Assembly (NCBI GenBank): GCA_900315205.1 | Contig: OMYF01000020.1 | Coordinates: forward strand, 1 to 34,527 | DNA length: 34,527 bases | Reading direction: 5' to 3' | DNA from: an uncultured Acidaminococcus sp. | Lineage (GTDB): Bacteria; Bacillota; Negativicutes; Acidaminococcales; Acidaminococcaceae | Shown: positions 22,789-30,705 of the stretch, one piece after another | Numbering within the stretch: the stretch's first letter is position 1 | How the letters are laid out: every line of letters starts with the position of its first letter | The notes under the pieces: generated by a model | What the model was told of the DNA's origin: nothing | The model's database searches: none | Seen by the model: the letters and a program-made list of their open reading frames with translations, nothing else | Translations under genes and position numbers: made by a program

Positions 22789-24177
22789 ATGATTCCTGTT
22801 GTGAAGATCCCCTCAAATGCAACGGCTGCAATGCTCTTGTATGTATCCGTAATCGGGTTGTTATTGGTGATAGCAACCATTATTCGATTAAAAGTCAGCT
22901 TTTTTAGAAAGGCCTTTATCCCCGCGTCACTGATCGCGGGGTTCATTGGTCTTGCCCTCGGGCCCTATGCGTTGAACATCATTCCGCAGACCATCGTCGG
23001 CAGTATGGGAACGCTGCCGGGACAGCTTATCTGTATCGTTTTTGCCACCATGTTTTTGGGGTATTCCCATGGCGAAAAGCTGGATAAAGGGACGGTACAT
23101 GATTCTGCAGCGATGCTGATCTGGACGTGGATGGGAGGATGTCTGCAGTTTGCCATTCCCTGTCTGGTCACGGCTGTTTTGTTTACGCCTTTGATGGGCG
23201 TGAATCCCATGTTCGGTTCTGTGATTGAAATCGGTTTTGATGGCGGACATGGAACGGCTGGCGGGATGGCTGGTATATTCAGAGATGCCGCCGCATTGAA
23301 CTGGCCGGATGGCGCGGACCTTGGAATGACGACGGCTACCATCGGGCTGCTTGTGGGTATCTTTGGCGGAATTGCCCTGATCAATTATGCTGTCAGGAAG
23401 AAATATACAGCAGTCATCACGGAACCTGTTTCCCTGGGCGAAGTGGTAGAGGTTTTCAAGGGAAACAACAAGCCTGTTGCAGCTTACGTTACAATCAGCA
23501 AGGATGTCGTCGATTCTTTTGCTTTTCATTTTGGCGTGATCGGAATCGCCATCCTGATCGGTAAAATCATCGTTTCTCTCATTACGCAGGCGCTGCATAT
23601 GAAAGGACTTCCGCTTTTTCCTTTTACGATGCTTGGCGGCTGGATCATCAATTATATTTTTTATAAACTGGGTCTGGGAGATTTGCTTGACCGTAAATCT
23701 TTTGAAAAGATTTCGGGAATGGCATTGGAAATCCTTATCGTTGCAGCCATATCGACCATCAAGATCCCCATTGTCCTGGCTTATTGGCTGCCGCTGCTGG
23801 TGACATCTGTGCTGACAACAATCTGTGTGATTATGACTGTGATGTATATTTGTCCCTACATTTATAAGACAGCCTGGTTTGAAAAAGGAATCATTCAGTT
23901 TGGCGTCAAAACTGGTGTCGCTGCAATCGGATATATGCTTCTCAGGACTGCGGACCCTGACTGGGAGACTGATTCCGGGAAAACGTATGCTTTGTCGACT
24001 CCTCTATCGAGTCCGTTCATCGGAGGCGGTCTGGTTACGACGGCCGTCCCTTATCTGATTAAAGGTATAGGAGCCATGGAGGTCGGATTGATTTTTACCG
24101 GAATTGCGCTTGTGCTTTTCGCAGTACTTCGCTTTTTCTTCTGGGACAAGAATGCTGTAAAGGTGCAACGTTCCTGA
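22789..24177 (+). CDS. GltS-type sodium/glutamate symporter family protein, copy 1
   Basis: This 462-residue inner-membrane protein has about twelve helices. It carries marks of the glutamate:Na+ symporter (ESS) family, such as IPASLIAGFIGLALGPY near the first third and EIGFDGGHGTAGGMAG in the first broken-helix region. A matching second half follows, with FPFTMLGGWIINYI, later SPFIGGGLVTTAVP. GltS itself takes up glutamate, but this branch differs from it, and the neighbours (opine dehydrogenase, ornithine-cyclodeaminase-type enzymes) suggest a related amino acid or N-substituted amino acid. ATG 22789 has GGGAGG upstream. It is probably co-transcribed with the preceding enzyme, and an RpiR regulator follows. 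Confidence 0.87.
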   Translation: MIPVVKIPSNATAAMLLYVSVIGLLLVIATIIRLKVSFFRKAFIPASLIAGFIGLALGPYALNIIPQTIVGSMGTLPGQLICIVFATMFLGYSHGEKLDKGTVHDSAAMLIWTWMGGCLQFAIPCLVTAVLFTPLMGVNPMFGSVIEIGFDGGHGTAGGMAGIFRDAAALNWPDGADLGMTTATIGLLVGIFGGIALINYAVRKKYTAVITEPVSLGEVVEVFKGNNKPVAAYVTISKDVVDSFAFHFGVIGIAILIGKIIVSLITQALHMKGLPLFPFTMLGGWIINYIFYKLGLGDLLDRKSFEKISGMALEILIVAAISTIKIPIVLAYWLPLLVTSVLTTICVIMTVMYICPYIYKTAWFEKGIIQFGVKTGVAAIGYMLLRTADPDWETDSGKTYALSTPLSSPFIGGGLVTTAVPYLIKGIGAMEVGLIFTGIALVLFAVLRFFFWDKNAVKVQRS

Positions 24178-24238
24178 ACGGTGAAATGATGGAGCTGTGA
24201 GTGCGGCGCCGGATCCCAAATTTATCACTGGAAACTGA

Positions 24239-24318
24239 GACCCTTTCTGTAAATCTTGACAATCCGGAACAAGATTCTTTATTCTTATGGTGGTTGCAAG
24301 AATTTTACAGGAAGGGTC
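24239..24318 (+). promoter_or_regulatory. RpiR gene promoter flanked by inverted repeats
   Basis: TTGACA (24256-24261) and TATTCT (24280-24285) at 18-base spacing form the promoter. Around it, GACCCTTTCTGTAAA (24239-24253) and TTTACAGGAAGGGTC (24304-24318) are inverted copies with one difference. This is a likely autoregulatory operator pair. Confidence 0.6.
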
Positions 24319-24332
24319 CATGATTATTACAT

Positions 24333-25199
24333 ATGATGACATCAAAAGCTATTTTAGATTTGATTCGCAAAAAACAGGAGGATTTTTCTCCGACTCAAAG
24401 ACGTGTTGCTGATTATGTCTTAAGGAATCCTGAATCCATTCCCTTTTTGACGATTACCCAATTTTCTAAAAATACCGGGGTCAGCAGCAATACAATCGTA
24501 CTGTTCTGCTCGCAGCTTGGATTTGAGCATTTTTCTCAGTTTAAGAAAATTTTTGCGAAAGATGCTTCATCTGCAAAGACAGGCTCTCATACCGGAAAAA
24601 AGAACAGCTCGAATTTACCGGATTCAATTGAAAAATTGTTTCAGCAGGAGGCAGAAACAAATTCCAATAATTTAAAAGCTACACTTGCTAATGAAGAAAA
24701 CATCAGAAATATTGCGGGATTCCTGAAATTATTGGATGGTGCAAAAAATGTCTATGTGATGGGAGGCAGGATTTCCGGCAAACTTGCTTCCATGCTGGCT
24801 TTCCTGCTGCGTTATATGGACTTGAAGGTTTTCGAGATAGAACTTCCTTCTACGGATTACCTTGATAAGATTTCCTACGTGGAGCAGGGAGACCTGGTGA
24901 TCGGGTTCAGTTTTCCGCGGTATACGAGCCAACTGGTGGAGGCTTTTCGTTATTTTGCTGAACGCGGGATAAACACTGTGCTGTTTACAGATATGGGGCT
25001 GTCGCCGGCTGTGCCGCATTCGAAGCTCATTTTCTATTGTAAAATTTCATCTAATTACTATTTGAATTCCTATGTGGCCTGTGTGGCTTTGATTGAAGTG
25101 ATTTGTCAGGCTGCTTTTGTTGCGCGCGGCGAAGCTGCAAAAAAGCATCTTGATGAGATGCTGGAGCTTTTAGGCGAGCATGGAGTGTTCTGCAGGTGA
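24333..25199 (+). CDS. MurR/RpiR-family transcriptional regulator
   Basis: This 288-residue regulator has an N-terminal RpiR-type helix-turn-helix (DFSPTQRRVADYVLRNPE, then TITQFSKNTGVSSNTIVLFCSQLGF, residues 16-70). A C-terminal SIS domain (about 125-265) has VYVMGGRISGKLASMLAFLL and GDLVIGFSFPRYTSQLVEA. SIS domains usually bind sugar phosphates, yet some members of this family control amino-acid genes. Here the placement after the GltS-type gene suggests control of that module. Its own promoter lies between inverted repeats. The ribosome site is poor (AGGAAGGG is about 15 bases too far), so low translation or a start elsewhere is possible. It is AT-richer than the right-hand genes. Confidence 0.88.
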   Translation: MMTSKAILDLIRKKQEDFSPTQRRVADYVLRNPESIPFLTITQFSKNTGVSSNTIVLFCSQLGFEHFSQFKKIFAKDASSAKTGSHTGKKNSSNLPDSIEKLFQQEAETNSNNLKATLANEENIRNIAGFLKLLDGAKNVYVMGGRISGKLASMLAFLLRYMDLKVFEIELPSTDYLDKISYVEQGDLVIGFSFPRYTSQLVEAFRYFAERGINTVLFTDMGLSPAVPHSKLIFYCKISSNYYLNSYVACVALIEVICQAAFVARGEAAKKHLDEMLELLGEHGVFCR

Positions 25200-25395
25200 T
25201 ATCAGCTTGTGCATAAGTTGATGCCCAGAATGGAACTGGCATTGCCGCCGGGATTTGATGGATTGGAAGGAACGTTAATGAGTTTTGATGGTCGAGAATT
25301 TTGTCGGAGTAAAACAGGTTTTACGGATTTGTGGTGAATAAGAATAAAGTGGAACGGGCAGCCGCGCCAGCAGCGGAGATGCTGTCCGAGCTGAA

Positions 25396-25451
25396 AAGCT
25401 GGTTTTTCGATCCTGGATTGGTACGGGATCGGAAAACCGGCTTGTTTTTTT
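25396..25451 (+). terminator. Terminator of the RpiR gene
   Basis: AAGCTGGTTTTTCGATCC (25396-25413) pairs with GGATCGGAAAACCGGCTT (25426-25443) through two G-U pairs and is followed by a long T run. It also separates this unit from the convergent LysR gene, which ends at 25466. Confidence 0.85.
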
Positions 25452-25465
25452 GCTGCAGACAGGGA

Positions 25466-26392
25466 TCAGGGGAGCGTTTCGAATGAGGTGGAAGAAGACA
25501 GACCGGTCAGGAAATCACCCTGCTCGATAAAAGAGATCAATGCTTCCAGGGCGGGGGAGACCCACTTTTTTTGATTGTAGCATACCTGGAGATTCAATTT
25601 CGGCAGTTCCGCATCGACATCCAGGATGGATAGCTTATCACTGTCCTTATTGTGCAGCAGGCAGTATTCCGGCAGGAATGTAACGCCGAGGCCTTTGGCA
25701 ACGAGTTCCATGATGAGATGGATGTCCTCGACGCCGATCAGGGGATCGACGGACAGATGCTGCTTCTGGGCAAGGGCGTCCAGCCGCCTGCGGTAGATGC
25801 CGCGGTATTCCGAAAGGATCAGCGGCTGGGACAGGATTTCTTTCAGGGAATACGTGCGGGTTCCTGCCAGCTCGCTGCTGTTGGACGCGAAGAAGACAAG
25901 CCTGACGGGGCGCTGAGCGACCAGCTTGAAATCCGGATCGCGGAAGGAATCGTTGATGCAGATGACCAGGTCACAGTCTCCCAGTTTCAGCATTTCAAAT
26001 AAAGGCATGGAATTGCCTTCTCTGATATTGAGGTGGATCTTGGGATACCGCTTGGAAAAGGCGGTCAGGCCTCTTTCCAGATAGCTGTTCACGACGGACC
26101 CGATGGCGCCCAGATGGATGCTCCCTTCGGGGGTCCTGCTGTTCTTGTACAGGTTCTTCGATTCTTCTACAAGATTCAGGACCTGTTTTGCATAGGGGAT
26201 GAACGCATCGCCATAAGCCGTGAGCTTTACTTTGTTGTCGACCCGGTCGAACAGAGGATAGCCCAGCTCTTTTTCGAGATTCTTGATCTGGGATGTAATG
26301 GTCGAAGGCGCATAGCCCAGTTCCTGTGATACTTTGAAGAAATTTTTCAGCTCCGACGCTTTTACGAACGTTCTAAGCAGTGTTGTATCCAT
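25466..26392 (-). CDS. LysR-family transcriptional regulator
   Basis: This 308-residue LysR-type regulator has an N-terminal winged helix-turn-helix (LLRTFVKASELKNFFKVSQEL, then APSTITSQIKNLEKELGYPLFDR). A linker helix and a periplasmic-binding-like effector domain (about 90-295) follow. The domain ends with VAKGLGVTFLPEY, typical of the family. It is divergent from the GltS2-opine dehydrogenase-OCD2 operon, which is the normal arrangement for a LysR regulator activating its neighbour in the presence of substrate. AAAGGAAA precedes the ATG. The effector may be the transported amino acid or opine (inference). Confidence 0.93.
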   Translation of the reverse strand: MDTTLLRTFVKASELKNFFKVSQELGYAPSTITSQIKNLEKELGYPLFDRVDNKVKLTAYGDAFIPYAKQVLNLVEESKNLYKNSRTPEGSIHLGAIGSVVNSYLERGLTAFSKRYPKIHLNIREGNSMPLFEMLKLGDCDLVICINDSFRDPDFKLVAQRPVRLVFFASNSSELAGTRTYSLKEILSQPLILSEYRGIYRRRLDALAQKQHLSVDPLIGVEDIHLIMELVAKGLGVTFLPEYCLLHNKDSDKLSILDVDAELPKLNLQVCYNQKKWVSPALEALISFIEQGDFLTGLSSSTSFETLP

Positions 26393-26416
26393 ACGATAGT
26401 TTCCTTTCGATTGAGC

Positions 26417-26450
26417 ATTCGAAAAAATCGAATATTAGGGACAAAATATT
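26417..26450. promoter_or_regulatory. LysR-type operator region
   Basis: ATTCGA-n5-TCGAAT (26417-26433) contains a T-N11-A core expected for LysR regulators. A second weaker element, AATATT...AATATTCCG (26431-26453), abuts it. It lies between the LysR gene and the divergent operon. Confidence 0.55.
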
Positions 26451-26568
26451 CCGATTTACTATAAATTATACAGCTTATAGAATAAAAATGTAACCGAAAA
26501 AAGGATGGCCATCCGAACGAAAATCAAAACGCATCTCTGTAGAGAAGGTGAAGGGGGAGGAGATCGAT

Positions 26569-27945
26569 ATGATTCCCGTGACAAAAATAACCGGCGGGCT
26601 CGTACAAACGCTGCTTTTGTACGTATCCATCATCGGGTTGCTGTTGTTCGTTGCGACACTGCTCAGACTGAAGATCCGGATCCTGAAGAAACTCTTCATC
26701 CCGGCTTCCCTGCTGGCCGGCATCATCGGGATGCTGCTGGGACCCTATTTCCTGAAGGTCATCCCGGCCACGATGATGTCGAGCTTTGGCGCACTGCCCG
26801 GACAGATGATCACGGTGGTGTTCGCCTGCATGCTCCTTGGCATTAAATCCACGAAGGAATCGGCAGGGTCCATGACCCATGATGTCGTGACCGGGCTGGG
26901 CTGGCTGTGGTCCTGCAGCTTCCTGCAGGTCGGCATCATCAGCGTCCTGACGGCATTGATCTTTACGCCGGTCTTCGGCGTGGATCCCATGTTCGGATCC
27001 GTTTTTGAAATCGGCTTTGCCGGCGGTCACGGAACTGCCGGAGGGATGGCGGATGTCTTTGTGAAGCTGGGCTGGCCCGATGGCGGCGACATCGGGAAGA
27101 CGACGGCTACGATCGGCCTGATGGCCGGCATCATCGGCGGCATGTTCGCGATCAACTATGCCGTCCGCAAGAGATATACGAAGGTCTTGACGGAACCGGC
27201 GGATTTCGATACCGCTGTGGAAGTATTTGCTGAAGGCTCCCGGACACCGAATGCATATGAAACGGTGAGCTCCGATGTGGTCGAACCGTTTGCTCTCCAT
27301 CTGGGGCTGATCGGCATCTCGATCCTGATCGGCTGGGAGATCACAGGTTTCCTCAAGAGCCTGATCAAACTGAATCTGCCGCTCTTCCCGTTTGCCATGA
27401 TCGGCGGCTGGATCGTCAACCGGCTGATGATCGCGGCACATCTGGATGCCATGATGGACCGGAATATTTTCCAGCGGCTGCAGGGAATCGCTCTTGAAAT
27501 CCTGATTGTGGCTGCCATGGCCTCCATCTCCATTCCTGTGGTCATGGCCTACTGGGCACCGCTGCTCATCGGGTCCATCGTCATGATTGCCATGATGGTC
27601 TGGTTCTATCTGTTCTGGTTGAGTCCCCGTGTCTTCAAGGACAACTGGTTCGAAAGCGGGATCATCCGTTTCGGCGCGTTCTGCGGTGTGGCTGCCGTCG
27701 GCTATATGCTGCTCCGGGCCTGCGACCCGAAGATGAAGACGGACAGCGGTACTGTGTATGCCCTGGGGTGCCCGTTCATGAGCCCGTTCATCGGCGGCGG
27801 CCTGGTGACGACGGCGTATCCGATCCTGATCCAGAAATTCGGCGCCATGACGGCAGGGCTGGCGTTCTGCGGGGGTGCACTCGTGATCATCCTGCTCATG
27901 AGAGCGTTCCTGTGGGTCAAGGATTTTAAATACGAACAGCGGTAA
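26569..27945 (+). CDS. GltS-type sodium/glutamate symporter family protein, copy 2
   Basis: This 458-residue inner-membrane transporter is similar along its length to the one at 22789. Shared marks include the N-terminal LLLYVSIIGLLLFVATLLRL, the broken-helix motif EIGFAGGHGTAGGMAD, FPFAMIGGWIVN, and the late MSPFIGGGLVTTAYP. Its base composition is GC-rich like most of the window, in contrast to copy 1. It leads an operon with an opine dehydrogenase and an ornithine-cyclodeaminase-family enzyme, divergent from a LysR gene. The substrate is likely an acidic amino acid or its N-carboxyalkyl derivative. GGGGGAGGAG precedes the ATG. Confidence 0.88.
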   Translation: MIPVTKITGGLVQTLLLYVSIIGLLLFVATLLRLKIRILKKLFIPASLLAGIIGMLLGPYFLKVIPATMMSSFGALPGQMITVVFACMLLGIKSTKESAGSMTHDVVTGLGWLWSCSFLQVGIISVLTALIFTPVFGVDPMFGSVFEIGFAGGHGTAGGMADVFVKLGWPDGGDIGKTTATIGLMAGIIGGMFAINYAVRKRYTKVLTEPADFDTAVEVFAEGSRTPNAYETVSSDVVEPFALHLGLIGISILIGWEITGFLKSLIKLNLPLFPFAMIGGWIVNRLMIAAHLDAMMDRNIFQRLQGIALEILIVAAMASISIPVVMAYWAPLLIGSIVMIAMMVWFYLFWLSPRVFKDNWFESGIIRFGAFCGVAAVGYMLLRACDPKMKTDSGTVYALGCPFMSPFIGGGLVTTAYPILIQKFGAMTAGLAFCGGALVIILLMRAFLWVKDFKYEQR

Positions 27946-27979
27946 GTCAAGAAAAAACAAGTAAGAAAGGGTGGTCCGG

Positions 27980-29068
27980 ATGAGTGACACAGTCACTGTC
28001 ATAGGAGCCGGCAACGGCGGAATGGCGATTTCCGCATATCTGGCAAGCATTGGAGTCGATGTCAATATCTTCGATCTGTTCCCTGAATATCTGGCTGGAT
28101 TCAAGGATACGAAGACGATTTATCTCATCAAAGACGGCAAGAAAATCAAATCCGTCCTGCATAAAGTGACGGAAAATATCGAAGAAGCACTTGAAGGATC
28201 CAGACTCATCATGGTGGTGGCGCCTGCCTTCGCCCATAAGATGATTGCCGAGGCCTGTGCGCCGTACCTGCAGGACGGGCAGATCGTCATCTGCAATCCC
28301 GGGCGGACCGGGGGCGCGATCGAATTCCTGTCCACCGTCCGGGCATGCGGCTGCAGCAGGAAGATCCTTGTGGGCGAAAGTTCCACGCTTGTCTATTCCT
28401 GCCGGAAACAGGCACCGGATACGGTGGAAGTCTTTGGCACGAAGGAGGAACTGCTCCTCGGCGTCCTTCCTTCCACCAAAACAAAAGAAGTCACGGCTGT
28501 ACTGAACAAGTACTATCCGCAGTTCAAACCGGTCGATTCCTGCCTTGTGACATCACTGTCCAATATCGGCGCGCTGTTCCATCCGACGCCCATGCTGCTG
28601 AATATCGGCAGGGTCGAAAGCGATCCCAAAGGATATCACTGGTATACGGAGGGAATCTCGCCTTCGGTGGCAAAGCTCGTGAAAGCCATCGATAAAGAAC
28701 GCTTGGCCATTGCTGATGCCTTCCATCTCCGTATCCTTTCCGCGGAAGAGTGGCTGAAGGATTCTTATGAGACCCACGGTGATTCGTTATATGAGCTGAT
28801 CCAGAATAACGGTGCCTATAAGGATATCATGGCCCCAAAGACCATCCAGGCCAGGTATGTGACGGAGGATGTCCCGATGAGCCTCGTGCCCATGTCCGAA
28901 CTGGGCAGAGCCATCGGTGTCCCCACGCCCTGCATGGATGCGGTCATCCAGCTGACAAGCACTATTTATGGAAAGGATTTCCGCAAAGAAGGCAGGAACC
29001 TGGAAAAAATGGGCCTTGCGGGCATGGATGTAAAAGCAATCGAAGATGTCTTCACGAATGGCAAGTAA
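27980..29068 (+). CDS. Opine (octopine/nopaline) dehydrogenase family protein
   Basis: This 362-residue NAD(P)-dependent enzyme has an N-terminal Rossmann domain (VTVIGAGNGGMAISAYLA, residues 4-21). The C-terminal NAD/NADP octopine/nopaline dehydrogenase domain starts near residue 180. The conserved His of the family is probably His201 in GALFHPTPMLLN. These enzymes join or split an amino acid and a 2-oxo acid by reductive condensation. Lying between a transporter and an OCD-type enzyme, it may oxidise imported opines to an amino acid plus pyruvate or 2-oxoglutarate. It starts 34 bases after the transporter, and a GTG at 27971 is an alternative start. Only 13 bases separate it from the next gene. 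Confidence 0.9.
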   Translation: MSDTVTVIGAGNGGMAISAYLASIGVDVNIFDLFPEYLAGFKDTKTIYLIKDGKKIKSVLHKVTENIEEALEGSRLIMVVAPAFAHKMIAEACAPYLQDGQIVICNPGRTGGAIEFLSTVRACGCSRKILVGESSTLVYSCRKQAPDTVEVFGTKEELLLGVLPSTKTKEVTAVLNKYYPQFKPVDSCLVTSLSNIGALFHPTPMLLNIGRVESDPKGYHWYTEGISPSVAKLVKAIDKERLAIADAFHLRILSAEEWLKDSYETHGDSLYELIQNNGAYKDIMAPKTIQARYVTEDVPMSLVPMSELGRAIGVPTPCMDAVIQLTSTIYGKDFRKEGRNLEKMGLAGMDVKAIEDVFTNGK

Positions 29069-29081
29069 AGGAGATGCAACT

Positions 29082-30104
29082 ATGAAAAAAGTCAATATCC
29101 TGTTCCTGAACAACAAAGCCCTGGAAGAACTGGGCGCCTACAATATGCCGGATGTCATCAAGGACGTGGAGAATGCCTATAAGCTGACGGAACTGGGCGA
29201 TGTCAATATCCCGGGCAAGCTCGTCATGCGCTGGGGCAAGACGCCGCAGGACGAAAACGTCTATGGGCGGATCAATGCCATGCCCGGTTTCATTGGCGGC
29301 GATTACAATATGGCGGGCATCAAGTGGATCGGCAGCGGCCCCCAGAACTATAAGAAGGGGCTCCCCCGTGCCAGTGTCACCCTGATCCTGAATGACCCTG
29401 ATACGAAACTGCCCGTGTGCGTGGCTGACGGGACTGAAATCAGTGCCAAGCGGACCGGCGCTTCCGGCGGTGTGGCGATGAAGCTCCTTTCTGTCAAGGA
29501 TGCAAAGGTCATCACGATCTGCGGAGCCGGGGCACAGGGGCGGACCCAGTTCGAAGCGGCAAAGATCGTCCGTCCGACGCTGGAAAAATGCAATGTCTAT
29601 GATATCAGACCGGAGAATGCGGCGCGCTATGTCGAAGAAATGAGCGCCAAATATCCGGATGTGAAGTTTGCCATTGCCGATGATCTGGCGGCAGCAGTGG
29701 GCGAAAGCGATATCATCGACTGCGTGACGCTGGCGGACAAGCCCATCATCGAGGCTCCCTGGCTGAAGAAGGGCGCCCTCCTCATGAATATGGCCGATTT
29801 TGAGGTGACCTATGACTGCGTGAAGAAAGCATCCCAGATCTACGTGGACAACTGGGAAACGATCAAGCATCGTATGATCAGCACCGTTGCGCTGATGTAC
29901 AAGGACGGTCTGATCAAGGATGAGGATATCGACGGCCAGCTGGGGACCATCCTGATCGGAAAGGCTCCCGGCAGGAAAAATGATGAGGAGATCATTTACT
30001 TCAACGCAGTCGGCACGGGCATCCTCGACATCGCTGTGGCGACGAGAGCCTATCGCAAAGCTGTGAAGGAACATAAAGGGATCGAACTCCCGTATTGGGA
30101 ATGA
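29082..30104 (+). CDS. Ornithine cyclodeaminase/mu-crystallin family enzyme, copy 2
   Basis: This 340-residue paralogue of the enzyme at 21705 shares nearly all motifs. These include ILFLNNKALEELGA at the start, AGIKWIGSGPQNYKKGLPRAS, ADGTEISAKRTGASGG, and the Rossmann loop ICGAGAQGRTQFEAAK. The late region NDEEIIYFNAVGTGILDIA is also shared. As in copy 1, MADFEVTYD appears to put Glu at the classical catalytic Asp position. It is the third gene of the LysR-linked operon and is closed by a terminator. Working together with an opine dehydrogenase, it may handle the released amino acid or an imine. The exact reaction is unknown. Confidence 0.89.
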   Translation: MKKVNILFLNNKALEELGAYNMPDVIKDVENAYKLTELGDVNIPGKLVMRWGKTPQDENVYGRINAMPGFIGGDYNMAGIKWIGSGPQNYKKGLPRASVTLILNDPDTKLPVCVADGTEISAKRTGASGGVAMKLLSVKDAKVITICGAGAQGRTQFEAAKIVRPTLEKCNVYDIRPENAARYVEEMSAKYPDVKFAIADDLAAAVGESDIIDCVTLADKPIIEAPWLKKGALLMNMADFEVTYDCVKKASQIYVDNWETIKHRMISTVALMYKDGLIKDEDIDGQLGTILIGKAPGRKNDEEIIYFNAVGTGILDIAVATRAYRKAVKEHKGIELPYWE

Positions 30105-30140
30105 GTTTGTTTTAATACTTACATCTTCTCCCCCTTTTGA

Positions 30141-30180
30141 AATGGACATGGCATCTTCGGGTGCCGTGTCCATTGTTTTT
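30141..30180 (+). terminator. Terminator of the opine operon
   Basis: AATGGACATGGCATC (30141-30155) and GGTGCCGTGTCCATT (30160-30174) form a stem, with two imperfect pairs, closed by a TTCG tetraloop and followed by GTTTTT. Confidence 0.88.
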
Positions 30181-30705
30181 ACCGGCCCACAGGGGCTGAT
30201 CCCAAAAACAGCAGAAAAATACTGTGAATTTATGCACATGTAACTTATGATACAGATATGCAAATTGTAAAAATCCGAACAATGCGAAGATTTCAAACGA
30301 TAACTCCAGGAACGGAACAGAATGGGGACGTGATGCCGGAACATCTGGCGGGGAACCTGCGGAATTATAGTAATTTAATATATAAAACGAAGTATATATG
30401 CATATTTTAGAGGATTGAATCATAAATTAATTTATATACTATACCAGGGATATCGCTATTAGAGTTTCGGGAAAAGATGTGCTATCATAGGAAATAATAA
30501 AAATGATTTAATTAAAATAATATAAATTGTTCGGAAATATGTCGCAGGAATCATTTTTATAAATCATAAATATACAAAAGATTTGTTTTTGGGTTCCCGT
30601 ACGCGGCATGACACCGGTGTAGTGATGAGAGGGGATGATTTGCTGAAAAAGCAGAACGGTACACTGGAAAACGAGAGAGTCTTATCAGTAATGAGGGGTG
30701 AACGT
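30181..30705. other. AT-rich intergenic region before the Nramp-like gene
   Basis: About 520 bases lie between the terminator and the next likely start. They are AT-rich from about 30360 on. ATAAAAATGATT (30497-30508) and AATCATTTTTAT (30549-30560) are inverted copies 40 bases apart. I see no convincing gene, and no promoter with both good boxes. An open frame from 30583 joins the permease gene, but it lacks a ribosome site and a homologous N-terminus. Confidence 0.5.

Noticed and set aside
26524..28104. Minus-strand open frame of 526 codons opposite the second GltS-type gene
   Set aside because: It overlaps the operator and two solid genes, and its composition (many Asp/His/Gln) is that of a reverse-frame shadow.
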